Part shown: positions 7,315 through 12,620 of the stretch, one piece after another
Layout of the letters: every line of letters begins with the position of its first letter
Numbering within the stretch: position 1 is the stretch's first letter
Assembly: GCA_964611335.1 (NCBI GenBank)
Contig: CAZSXR010000006.1
Span: forward strand, 1 to 39,857
Source: BOG-1112 sp964611335
Lineage (GTDB): Bacteria; Bdellovibrionota_B; Oligoflexia; Oligoflexales; Bog-1112
Reading direction: 5' to 3'
Length of the DNA: 39,857 nt
Notes under the pieces: generated by a model
What the model was told of the DNA's origin: nothing
The model's input: the letters and a program-made list of their open reading frames with translations, nothing else
Database searches by the model: none
Translations under genes and position numbers: made by a program

Positions 7315-7442
7315 AGCTTTACGTCTCCAAAGATTAAAAACTGTATGCGATCATCAGCCTCAAAAAAGCTGTCATAAACCTGATCAGTGGTGCTGGGCGG
7401 ATAGTCTCCACCGTCAAGTTCTAGGGGTAAAAAGACTTGCAT
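7311..7442 (-). CDS. Hypothetical 43-residue acidic protein
   Basis: Starts MQVFLPLELDGGDYPPSTTD and ends FLIFGDVKL. The ATG overlaps the upstream stop by one base (TGATG), GGGAG lies 9 bases before it, and its own stop overlaps the next ATG. Exact filling of the gap between two genes with coupled junctions is the main support. No domain recognised. Confidence 0.65.
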   Translation of the reverse strand: MQVFLPLELDGGDYPPSTTDQVYDSFFEADDRIQFLIFGDVKL

Positions 7443-7675
7443 CAATCCATACTCCCTGCTGGTATATCTGCCTGCTTCATTAGCTGAGTGGCTGCGTCAA
7501 GTTGTGCTTTGGATGACAGTAATAATTGCTCATTACTCTTAATTGCATCCTTAATCTGCTGAACTACTGGATGTGGGGCGCAATGCTCTTGCAGGATGGC
7601 CAATGCTGCTACATAGTTTGATAAACTGTTATTAAAGTTGATGATCATTTTGCTCAGTGTCTCTATCTCGTTCAT
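7442..7675 (-). CDS. Hypothetical helical protein
   Basis: 77 residues predicted to be almost all helix (LSKMIINFNNSLSNYVAALAIL; SNEQLLLSSKAQLDAATQLM). AGGAGAGCAGG precedes ATG 7675. Probably a small coiled-coil or helical-bundle protein; function unknown. Confidence 0.7.
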   Translation of the reverse strand: MNEIETLSKMIINFNNSLSNYVAALAILQEHCAPHPVVQQIKDAIKSNEQLLLSSKAQLDAATQLMKQADIPAGSMD

Positions 7676-7687
7676 TTGCCTGCTCTC

Positions 7688-7843
7688 CTATCCGAATAAT
7701 AACCACGGGAAAACGCATATCATTGCCCAAACCGCCATCAGCACCCACTGCAAAAAAGAAGGGGACTGACCAGAGGAGGGGTTTCCAGAGTGAAAGCGAG
7801 AAACTCTGGCCAGTCTTGTTGAGTTTGGTGTATGGTGAATCAT
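7688..7843 (-). CDS. Small single-pass membrane protein
   Basis: 51 residues. ATG 7843 immediately follows the TAA of the zinc protein, with an ideal GGAGG 8 bases upstream. The first 30 residues are polar and Ser-rich; residues 30-51 (FLQWVLMAVWAMICVFPWLL) form one transmembrane helix reaching the C-terminus, so it is a tail-anchored-type peptide. Such small early membrane proteins can act in superinfection exclusion or host takeover, but nothing here identifies one. Confidence 0.65.
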   Translation of the reverse strand: MIHHTPNSTRLARVSRFHSGNPSSGQSPSFLQWVLMAVWAMICVFPWLLFG

Positions 7844-8107
7844 TTAAGCGACCTCCAATTGGTGATTGCAAGCGCATACAGCGACTAGATCACCGATCTT
7901 GTTTTTAACCATCTTGCCAGTGGTCTCATCTATAAGCGCCTCGCACTCATAGCACTCAACATCACGGCCATCCGCATAGCAGCGATAAGTATTCTCACAA
8001 AAGCCATCTCTATCTAAAGGCTCATCGCAAAACTCGCAGTAATTCGGGTCTGGCTGGTTGGCTGGGTGCCATGGGGTGCTGTCCCAAGGGTGTGAATTGT
8101 AGTACAT
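7844..8107 (-). CDS. Cysteine-rich zinc-finger-like protein
   Basis: 87 residues with CEFC near residue 24, CENTYRC, CYECEAL and CACNH: about eight Cys plus His, enough for two zinc sites of the rubredoxin-knuckle kind. The N-terminal WDSTPWHPANQP part is Trp/Pro-rich. Second gene of the leftward operon. Could bind nucleic acid or a host protein; not assignable. Confidence 0.7.
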   Translation of the reverse strand: MYYNSHPWDSTPWHPANQPDPNYCEFCDEPLDRDGFCENTYRCYADGRDVECYECEALIDETTGKMVKNKIGDLVAVCACNHQLEVA

Positions 8108-8130
8108 TTGCCTGTTTCCTTTGTGTTACA

Positions 8131-8274
8131 CTAAGCCGACTCTTTGAGGAGCGCCTGCTTGTATTGCTTGATCCACTGGGCTATCTGAGAAGCCATTGAT
8201 CTGTTCTCAATTTGAGCAATAGCTCTTAATTCTTCAAGGTCTGAATCTTTTATTTGCAAAGATTTATAAGCCAT
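8131..8274 (-). CDS. Ribbon-helix-helix (Arc/ParD-like) regulator, first gene of the leftward operon
   Basis: 47 residues from ATG 8274, chosen over a longer upstream start because AGGGA sits 7 bases before it and the longer frame would run through the promoter. Build: strand KSLQIKD, helix DLEELRAIAQIEN, turn, helix MASQIAQWIKQYKQAL, as in Arc/ParD/TraY proteins that bind DNA as dimers. Its promoter overlaps two near-identical 20-bp repeats, so autoregulation of the early operon is likely (inference). Confidence 0.75.
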   Translation of the reverse strand: MAYKSLQIKDSDLEELRAIAQIENRSMASQIAQWIKQYKQALLKESA

Positions 8275-8297
8275 ATTGATGTCCCTTATTAATAGTA

Positions 8298-8317
8298 TCA
8301 ACATATTTATACTATAA
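8298..8317. promoter_or_regulatory. Operator-like repeat, copy 1
   Basis: 20-bp element matching 8336-8355 at 19 of 20 positions (centre C instead of G). Contains the near-palindrome TTATA-C-TATAA and covers the -10 of the leftward promoter. A further half-site AATAGTA lies at 8291-8297. Confidence 0.6.
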
Positions 8318-8339
8318 CTCTTTTTGTGTTCATGGTCAA
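8311..8339 (-). promoter_or_regulatory. Leftward early promoter, sigma70 type
   Basis: On the minus strand TTGACC (8339-8334), 17-base spacer, TATAGT (8316-8311). Transcription would start near 8304, about 30 bases before the first gene. Both hexamers lie in or against the duplicated 20-bp operator-like repeats, so a repressor bound there would block it. Confidence 0.7.
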
Positions 8340-8355
8340 CATATTTATAGTATAA
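8336..8355. promoter_or_regulatory. Operator-like repeat, copy 2
   Basis: Second copy, 38 bp from the first (just under four helical turns), with near-palindrome TTATA-G-TATAA. Overlaps the -35 of the leftward promoter. Confidence 0.6.
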
Positions 8356-8371
8356 ATTACATTTGTTTACA

Positions 8372-8404
8372 TTTGCGGAGATTATCTTGTTTTTTCTCCG
8401 CAAA
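8372..8404. repeat. 9-bp perfect inverted repeat
   Basis: TTTGCGGAG (8372-8380) and CTCCGCAAA (8396-8404) flank a 15-base T-rich loop. No U-tract follows on either strand, so it is more likely a protein-binding site or insulating hairpin than a terminator. It lies directly behind the leftward promoter. Confidence 0.5.
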
Positions 8405-8433
8405 ACAAAACCCCCTCAGCAGGGCGAGGGGGG
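8401..8433 (-). terminator. Intrinsic terminator facing leftward
   Basis: CCCCCTC (8411-8417) pairs with GAGGGGG (8426-8432) across an 8-base loop; on the minus strand the stem is followed by TTTTGTTTTG (8410-8401). It would stop leftward transcripts arriving from the 10.7 kb promoter before they reach the early operon's own promoter. Confidence 0.75.
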
Positions 8434-8494
8434 AAAGAACGGTGGATAAGAAAAGAAAGAAGGCAAATGTGTCTACAGGCACACTGTAACGCAA

Positions 8495-8521
8495 AATGAT
8501 TGTTCCTTAAAGTAAATCATT
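8495..8521. promoter_or_regulatory. Inverted repeat upstream of the sigma operon
   Basis: AATGATT (8495-8501) and AATCATT (8515-8521), centres two helical turns apart, about 35-60 bp upstream of the predicted rightward -10. A possible activator or repressor site. The rest of 8434-8552 is AT-rich with no supported gene. Confidence 0.35.
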
Positions 8522-8552
8522 CTTTACAAGCAAACATTATTTAAGCAACCAT

Positions 8553-8561
8553 TGTTATTAT
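8553..8561 (+). promoter_or_regulatory. Extended -10 promoter of the sigma operon
   Basis: TG-T-TATTAT (8553-8561) matches an extended -10 (TGnTATAAT-like). No convincing -35 is present, as is allowed for extended -10 promoters or activated ones. Expected start is near G8568, which is the first base of the leader-RNA closing stem. Confidence 0.5.
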
Positions 8562-8567
8562 GGTAAT

Positions 8568-8664
8568 GGACACACCCCCTAAACGTTCTGGAGGTCAGGC
8601 AGACTAGAAGGAACAGCCATTAGGGTACTAGACTATTGGCCAGAAGTGGGCTGCCTGTGTGTCC
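8568..8664 (+). ncRNA. Structured leader RNA 1 (candidate)
   Basis: Closing helix GGACACA (8568-8574)/TGTGTCC (8658-8664) stacks directly on an inner helix CAGGCAG (8596-8602)/CTGCCTG (8651-8657): the 3' strand is continuous while the 5' side has a ~21-base bulge. Inside are a GCCA/TGGC hairpin (8616-8619/8637-8640) and a crossing complementarity TTCTGG (8586-8591)/CCAGAA (8640-8645) that could be a pseudoknot or a switch. It starts at the predicted transcript 5' end and ends 30 bases before the first gene. No known Rfam class recognised; architecture resembles leader RNA 2. Confidence 0.5.
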
Positions 8665-8694
8665 CACGTTCGTTTTACGTAGGAGAGTTGCGGC

Positions 8695-8856
8695 ATGGCA
8701 AAGAATAGCGAGTTAGAGCGTCTGAATGGTGATATAAAAACTTTAACCGTTTTGTATGAGGAGCGCTGTAAAAACTACAATAATTTGTGGTCTGAGTTTA
8801 AAGGCTACCGGCAAGGGGTTGCAGATGCCCTCTCTAGTTTAAGCATCGGGGACTAA
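8695..8856 (+). CDS. Hypothetical 53-residue protein preceding the sigma factor
   Basis: Product starts MAKNSELERLNGDIKTLTVL and is mostly helical with an N-terminal coiled-coil pattern. AGGAG lies 9 bases before the ATG, and the stop is one base before the sigma ATG. Could be a partner or anti-sigma of the sigma factor by position (inference only). Confidence 0.7.
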   Translation: MAKNSELERLNGDIKTLTVLYEERCKNYNNLWSEFKGYRQGVADALSSLSIGD

Positions 8857-8857
8857 C

Positions 8858-9640
8858 ATGAACTATACAAACACTGCAACCCTACTGACTCAAGTAGGGC
8901 AATATCCTGTGTTGACTTTTGACGAAGAGCAGGAGCTGTTTCGTAAGTACAAGCACGGGGAGCCTTTAGAAGCTGAGATAGCCAAGCGCAACCTAGTCAG
9001 GCATAACTTACGGCTGGTGGTCAAGGTGGTCAATCAAGGCAAGCGCTTTAGCGATCCTGACGATCTCTTTCAAGAGGGTTGCTTGGGCTTGCTTAGGGCT
9101 ATTGAGAAGTTTGATCCTAACAGGGGCTTGAAGTTCAGCACCTATGCTACCGGCTGGATTCGCTCATTCATCCAGCGCTGGCAGAAGAGGGACAGGATGA
9201 TCAAAGTCCCTGAGCATTTAGCCAATGAGCTGTATATCCCTGTTGACTCACTGAACGTCTATACAAACCTTTCAAAAGGGAGCAAATCCCCAATTGAGAA
9301 GCTGGATCTAGTCAAGGCAAGGCCAGAAAAGCAACCGACACTGGGCGAACTGGCTGCTGAATGGGTAGAGGCTATGCTGCTAGAGCATCACGTCTGGTTC
9401 AAGCCTAAGGACGTTCTGATCTTTATCAGCCATTACGGGCTGTTCGGTCGTGACGTGATGACCTATAGAGCCTCTGGCGCATTGGTGGGGGTAAGCCATC
9501 AATCAGCGGTAAATGCCACTAATAGGGTGTTTCACACGCTTAAATGTTTAAAAAATGAAAACACTCATTATAATAGACGATACGTCTGGAATGATGCTGA
9601 CTTCGACAACCTCCAGAATCCGCGGTTTCAAGCCTCATAG
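8858..9640 (+). CDS. Phage-encoded sigma-70 family RNA polymerase sigma factor
   Basis: 260 residues. Region 1.2 at about 17-34 (PVLTFDEEQELFRKYKHGEP); region 2 at 41-112 with RNLVRHNLRLVVKVV, DDLFQEGCLGLLRAIEKFDPNRG and LKFSTYATGWIRSFIQRW (core binding, -10 melting); a region 2.4/3 remnant DRMIKVPEHL. Region 4 is weak but visible near 176-232 (GLFGRDVMTYRASGALVGVS then a helix), an HTH for -35 contacts. Sequence is closest to primary/group 2 sigmas rather than ECF or T4 gp55. It likely directs host polymerase to phage middle or late promoters, diverging from host preference in region 4. Confidence 0.93.
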   Translation: MNYTNTATLLTQVGQYPVLTFDEEQELFRKYKHGEPLEAEIAKRNLVRHNLRLVVKVVNQGKRFSDPDDLFQEGCLGLLRAIEKFDPNRGLKFSTYATGWIRSFIQRWQKRDRMIKVPEHLANELYIPVDSLNVYTNLSKGSKSPIEKLDLVKARPEKQPTLGELAAEWVEAMLLEHHVWFKPKDVLIFISHYGLFGRDVMTYRASGALVGVSHQSAVNATNRVFHTLKCLKNENTHYNRRYVWNDADFDNLQNPRFQAS

Positions 9641-9691
9641 GTCTGGGTAAGAGCGATAAAGATTGGGCTAACACCCAGCTAGGGGAGAACC

Positions 9692-10033
9692 ATGCTTCAT
9701 GAGTTACTACACTGTAAGAAACGTTTACAGCCCAAACGCTTCACCATCCTTACACCAACACCAGTATTGTCCAAAGACTTCCGGCTTGTTACGGTTTACG
9801 AGTACTTCTGCTACACCTGTTACAAGTCAGGCAAAGACGGCGTATTACTCGCCTACGCTGGCACCAAGCATGATGGCTCTGAAGGCGCTCTACAGTCCAT
9901 AAGGCCTAAAGACGTTGACTACTGGCTAACCTATGTTGCTATAGGCAGGGAGCTGGAGAAGCAGGGTGCCCATATGGTGCAGCGCTCGAATCCGGTCTTT
10001 CCGTATCAGAAGCAGAATGTGGCGGTTAAGTAA
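9692..10033 (+). CDS. Hypothetical protein downstream of sigma factor
   Basis: 113 residues; starts MLHELLHCKKRLQPKRF, with a Y.CYTCYKSGKDGVLLAY segment (single CxxC) and a C-terminal helix. GGGGAGAACC precedes the ATG. The 51-base gap before it can form a CTGGGT/ACCCAG stem (9643-9648/9673-9678). Overlaps the convergent 53-residue gene by 8 bases. Not recognised. Confidence 0.7.
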   Translation: MLHELLHCKKRLQPKRFTILTPTPVLSKDFRLVTVYEYFCYTCYKSGKDGVLLAYAGTKHDGSEGALQSIRPKDVDYWLTYVAIGRELEKQGAHMVQRSNPVFPYQKQNVAVK

Positions 10034-10187
10034 CTTTAGCCTTATCGATCATCTCCCTGATCCAGACAGCCCCACCAAGCCGCTTGAGCTTCTCTAGTTG
10101 ATGAGGCCATAGCTTCATAGGGAAGTAGGTCATCACGCCCTTTGTGGAGCCGACTGGGCGGCCTCGCTTGGGTTTATTCTGGTTCAT
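10026..10187 (-). CDS. Small ribbon-helix-helix-like DNA-binding protein
   Basis: 53 residues. A basic N-terminus with RGRPVGSTKG (AT-hook-like) leads into FPMKLWPHQLEKLKRLGGAVWIREMIDKA, a strand-helix-helix pattern like Arc/CopG proteins. ATG 10187 has GGAGG 9 bases upstream and overlaps the preceding gene by 14 bases. Likely regulates one of the two divergent hubs. Confidence 0.65.
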   Translation of the reverse strand: MNQNKPKRGRPVGSTKGVMTYFPMKLWPHQLEKLKRLGGAVWIREMIDKAKVT

Positions 10188-10494
10188 CTAGTTCTTCCTC
10201 CACAACTGGAGCCCATACAGTCTCAATAGGATCGCACCACCAAGATTTTAAGCCAGGATGACCACCGGGAGCACGTACTGAACATTTAATGCCATCAATG
10301 ACGGTATAGCCTTCATCATCAAGTTCAGGCTCTTTATAAGACTTGATCCAGCAATCGCCTTCTTTTACTGGCTCCCACCCGGTGATTTTTAACCCAATAA
10401 ATCGGGGCTGAACGGCTTTTGTTAGGCTCTCAAAATCGCCATTGTGGGAGTTGATATTGCATCCATCTAATAAATCATCTGTTGTGTATAACAT
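10174..10494 (-). CDS. Hypothetical acidic protein
   Basis: 106 residues, acidic, beta-rich (GLKITGWEPVKEGDCWIKSYKE; GYTVIDGIKCSVRAPGGHPG). Middle gene of the short leftward operon. No family recognised. Ends in EEELDEPE. Confidence 0.7.
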   Translation of the reverse strand: MLYTTDDLLDGCNINSHNGDFESLTKAVQPRFIGLKITGWEPVKEGDCWIKSYKEPELDDEGYTVIDGIKCSVRAPGGHPGLKSWWCDPIETVWAPVVEEELDEPE

Positions 10495-10521
10495 CTTCTT
10501 AGTTCCTTTCGTTAGTTGTTG

Positions 10522-10653
10522 TTAAATCAAACCTTGTGATTTGAAAAACCTAATAAACTCGTTTGCCATTTCAATTTCATCTTGGGTGTATTTTTCATCA
10601 AGTAGACCAAGCTCATCATCCGCTATAAGTGCTTCTAATTGATCTTTTGTCAT
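10522..10653 (-). CDS. Hypothetical 43-residue acidic protein
   Basis: First gene of the short leftward operon, MTKDQLEALIADDELG then a helix DEIEMANEFIRFFKSQGLI. AAGGAG lies 8 bases upstream of the ATG. Helical, acidic; may be an antitoxin-like or inhibitor peptide, unassigned. Confidence 0.6.
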   Translation of the reverse strand: MTKDQLEALIADDELGLLDEKYTQDEIEMANEFIRFFKSQGLI

Positions 10654-10682
10654 CTGTTTAACTCCTTTTTGTTCTGACTGAC

Positions 10683-10697
10683 TACTATTTAATAGTA
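10683..10697. promoter_or_regulatory. Operator-like palindrome
   Basis: TACTATT-T-AATAGTA, a perfect 7-bp-arm palindrome overlapping the -10 of the leftward promoter here. The AATAGTA half-site recurs at 8291-8297 beside the early promoter, so one regulator may read both hubs. Confidence 0.55.
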
Positions 10698-10719
10698 ACA
10701 CAATTAATTATAATTGCAA
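10692..10719 (-). promoter_or_regulatory. Leftward promoter of the short operon
   Basis: Minus strand TTGCAA (10719-10714), 16-base spacer, TACTAT (10697-10692). Start expected near 10685, a ~30-base leader before ATG 10653. Shares its palindromic -35 with the rightward late promoter. Confidence 0.5.
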
Positions 10720-10744
10720 TAGGTTATTTACATTACTTAATAAT
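10714..10744 (+). promoter_or_regulatory. Rightward late-operon promoter
   Basis: TTGCAA (10714-10719), 17-18 base spacer, TTAATAAT (10737-10744). The start is expected near 10749-10750, the first base of leader RNA 2. The -35 hexamer is its own reverse complement and doubles as the -35 of the leftward promoter, so the two may compete. Confidence 0.5.
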
Positions 10745-10748
10745 TGCA

Positions 10749-10829
10749 GGGTCGCCCCTGAAGTCATCCCCTCAAGCCGCATTAGTGCTAAGCGGTAGCC
10801 TCTGAAGCTCAAACGGAGGGGAGGCGCCC
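10749..10829 (+). ncRNA. Structured leader RNA 2 (candidate)
   Basis: Closing helix GGG-CGCC (10749-10756, one bulged T)/GGCGCCC (10823-10829) stacks on TCCCCTC (10767-10773)/GAGGGGA (10816-10822), again with a continuous 3' strand and a 10-base 5' bulge. Inside, CCGC (10777-10780) pairs with GCGG (10792-10795) around ATTAGTGCTAA. The bulge end CTGAAGTCA and core AGCC..ATTAG echo CTGGAGGTCA and AGCCATTAG in leader RNA 1. Begins at the predicted late transcript start. GGGAGG of the next small gene follows directly. Confidence 0.5.
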
Positions 10830-10843
10830 TATTTTGGGAGGTT

Positions 10844-10933
10844 ATGATGTTACTCTCTGTTGCCGGTAGTGGCGGCTTAATGGGTCTTTGGGTTGATCAG
10901 ATTGATGAACACACCAAATGTACCTCTTTTTAA
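10844..10933 (+). CDS. Possible 29-residue leader peptide
   Basis: MMLLSVAGSGGLMGLWVDQI then a polar tail. GGGAGG lies 2-5 bases before the paired ATGs (10844/10847). The stop codon falls in the loop of the hairpin at 10917-10942, a layout that could couple its translation to RNA folding upstream of the small terminase gene. Confidence 0.45.
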   Translation: MMLLSVAGSGGLMGLWVDQIDEHTKCTSF

Positions 10934-10942
10934 AGGTACATT
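10917..10942 (+). promoter_or_regulatory. Perfect 9-bp hairpin upstream of small terminase
   Basis: AATGTACCT (10917-10925) pairs with AGGTACATT (10934-10942) across an 8-base loop. It is not followed by U's, so it is not an intrinsic terminator; GGAGG follows at 10945-10949. Could be an RNase III-type processing site, a translational switch or a DNA operator. Confidence 0.55.
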
Positions 10943-11014
10943 ATGGAGGACTCAACGATGCCCTGGCCAAGTTTACATCGACTAATAGCGAGAGACTATG
11001 AAAGAGAAAAATAA
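10943..11014 (+). CDS. Tiny ORF overlapping the small terminase start
   Basis: Starts at ATG 10943 or, with a very good GGAGG 8 bases upstream, at ATG 10958 (MPWPSLHRLIARDYEREK). It ends 17 bases inside the terminase gene in another frame. The terminase ATG itself has only a weak GAGAG site, so this peptide may feed ribosomes to it by translational coupling. Confidence 0.4.
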   Translation: MEDSTMPWPSLHRLIARDYEREK

Positions 11015-11471
11015 AGGCGGTCGTCCCAGTGATTACACTGATGAAAAGGCTGCCGAGATACTATTACTACTGCAGAAGCCAATGACGCTTACTAAGATAT
11101 GCCAGATGCCTGACATGCCTAGCACAAGCTCTGTGTTCCGCTGGTTCCAGTCCCATCCTGAGTTTCGGGAAGAATACGGAAAAGCCAGGCAGGTTCAAGC
11201 GCAGTTATACGCTGATGAAATCATTGATATTTCTGATGATTCAGCCGGTGACAGCATTGTTGATGAGTTCGGCAATATGAAGCAGAACAGCGAGTATGTC
11301 AACAGGGCTAGGCTTCGGGTAGACGCTCGCAAGTGGCACGCTTCAAAGACAGCGCCTAAGATGTTTGGTGACAAGGCGGATATATCAGTTACAGCGACGA
11401 TGCCAGACCCTAAGAGCGTCAATGCTGATAGTGCGGTAGAGTTTATTAAGCAATTAACGAAAGAGGAATAG
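10998..11471 (+). CDS. terS: Terminase small subunit
   Basis: 157 residues. GGRPSDYTDEKAAEILLLLQ and a helix-turn-helix TKICQMPDMPSTSSVFRWFQSHPEFREEYGKAR (residues about 34-68), then DEIIDISDD and NRARLRVDARKWHASKTAPKMFGDK, the standard signature of the small-terminase family that oligomerises and recognises the packaging site. First main gene of the late operon. It lies over 8 kb from the large subunit, which is unusual; most phages keep them adjacent. Confidence 0.93.
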   Translation: MKEKNKGGRPSDYTDEKAAEILLLLQKPMTLTKICQMPDMPSTSSVFRWFQSHPEFREEYGKARQVQAQLYADEIIDISDDSAGDSIVDEFGNMKQNSEYVNRARLRVDARKWHASKTAPKMFGDKADISVTATMPDPKSVNADSAVEFIKQLTKEE

Positions 11472-11473
11472 AC

Positions 11474-12133
11474 ATGTCAGATCAACAAGTCAAATTGAAG
11501 ATGAACAGCGCCAACGATATCTACTTAGCTTTAGGCGTGGATACAGGCACAACAGAAGATGCAGACAATCGCTTTGAGTTGCAAGCTAACGGTAAGATTT
11601 CTTTAGGCAATGGCACTGATGCGCCTGATGTCGTGTTAGAGCGTTCTGCTGCTGGTGTGTTGTCCTTGACCACTGGATCACTGGTTATCCCTTCAGGAAC
11701 GCTATTAGCTCCCTTGAAGGTTGTCAACACCACCGCATCAACTTTGACATTGACCGCTGCTGAGCATAGCAATGCCTTGGTGACTGTTGATCGTGCTGCT
11801 GGTTGTGCCTTGACTCTTCCAGCTGCTACTGGATCGGGTGCTATATTCCGCATCTTGATTGGCACTACTGTTACCAGCAACTCGACTACTGTTAAGGTAG
11901 TTGGTAACGACACAATGGTCGGCGGCCAGATTGTTTATCAAGATGGCGGTGGCACGCTTGCTGGCTTTGAAGCTTCAGGCACTGACGATACAATCACCTT
12001 CAACGGTTCAACCACTGGCGGTATTAAAGGCGACTACATCGAGTTGATCGATGCTGCTGCTGATCTGTGGTTTGTCCGTGTGACCAGTTCAGGCACTGGC
12101 ACTGAAGCAACCTGTTTCAGCGCTACGGTTTAG
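11474..12133 (+). CDS. Putative structural (head decoration/fibre-like) protein
   Basis: 219 residues, Thr/Ser/Gly/Ala-rich, beta-strand throughout, few charges. The N-terminus NRFELQANGKISLGNGTDAPDVVLERSAAGVLSLTTG is a motif frequent in phage structural proteins; the C-terminal half (ALTLPAATGSGAIFRILIGT; FNGSTTGGIKGDYIELIDAA) looks like a beta-sandwich found on virion surface proteins. AGAGG precedes the ATG. A strong G/C hairpin follows the stop. Confidence 0.6.
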   Translation: MSDQQVKLKMNSANDIYLALGVDTGTTEDADNRFELQANGKISLGNGTDAPDVVLERSAAGVLSLTTGSLVIPSGTLLAPLKVVNTTASTLTLTAAEHSNALVTVDRAAGCALTLPAATGSGAIFRILIGTTVTSNSTTVKVVGNDTMVGGQIVYQDGGGTLAGFEASGTDDTITFNGSTTGGIKGDYIELIDAAADLWFVRVTSSGTGTEATCFSATV

Positions 12134-12139
12134 TGATGT

Positions 12140-12157
12140 GGGGGGATTCGTCCCCCC
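12140..12157 (+). terminator. Strong G/C hairpin with UUCG loop
   Basis: GGGGGGA (12140-12146) pairs with TCCCCCC (12151-12157) around a TTCG tetraloop. No U-tract follows (TACTCCTATT), so complete termination is unlikely; it may protect the upstream mRNA or bring the upstream stop close to the next start, which has no visible ribosome-binding site. Confidence 0.5.
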
Positions 12158-12167
12158 TACTCCTATT

Positions 12168-12617
12168 ATGTTGAGGGTATACCTCCCAGAAACAGCTCAG
12201 GACGTCTTAGACAAAGCGCCTGACATTGACTATTTGACCAGCCTTGACCCGTTCAGAGATCCGGACAATATCCGCTGGCTGGCTACTGTGCCTCACTCGA
12301 TCTACCTCTTTTATGATGGATCTGAGCCTGTGGGCATGATCCGACTGGATGACCGCATGGTCGATCCGGCATTAGGTAAAAACACAGTTGAGATTCATGG
12401 TGGCTTTACGCCTGAAGGTTTGCAGTTCTCAGACAGAGCAAGCAAGCTGGTAATTGAGGCTGCTTTCAAAGTAAAGAAAACAATTATTGCCAAAGTACCG
12501 CCGAGTAATAAGGGCGCAATTGGCTGGTGTCGCAAGTGGGGCTTTAAGCGCATTAACTGGGAAGCTGGCAAGGCTGTCTACAGGCTGAAGCGCTCAGAAT
12601 ATACGAGGGGTATATAA
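12168..12617 (+). CDS. GNAT-like acetyltransferase fold protein
   Basis: About 149 residues from ATG 12168. SIYLFYDGSEPVGMIRL is a GNAT beta2-beta4-like segment, and KTIIAKVPPSNKGAIGWCRKWGFKRI matches the end of the fold (N..ai....k.GF). The acetyl-CoA loop (Q/RxxGxG/A) is not clear; it would fall near GLQFSDRASKLVIEAA. Proteins like this sit beside packaging genes in several podophages. A GTG start at 12138 would cross the hairpin and is less likely. Neither start has a good ribosome-binding site. Substrate unknown. Confidence 0.6.
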   Translation: MLRVYLPETAQDVLDKAPDIDYLTSLDPFRDPDNIRWLATVPHSIYLFYDGSEPVGMIRLDDRMVDPALGKNTVEIHGGFTPEGLQFSDRASKLVIEAAFKVKKTIIAKVPPSNKGAIGWCRKWGFKRINWEAGKAVYRLKRSEYTRGI

Positions 12618-12620
12618 TAG

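Noticed and set aside
7632..7877. 81-residue minus-strand frame
   Set aside because: It overlaps two better-supported genes, including the 51-residue membrane protein with an ideal ribosome-binding site at the gene junction.
8275..8403. Upstream extension of the ribbon-helix-helix protein to 90 residues
   Set aside because: The extension reads through the promoter and operator repeats and lacks a ribosome-binding site; ATG 8274 has one.
8580..8615. Glutamine-riboswitch-like segments (CGTTC ... GAAGGAAC) in leader RNA 1
   Set aside because: The conserved core of that riboswitch class is absent; only two short segments look alike.
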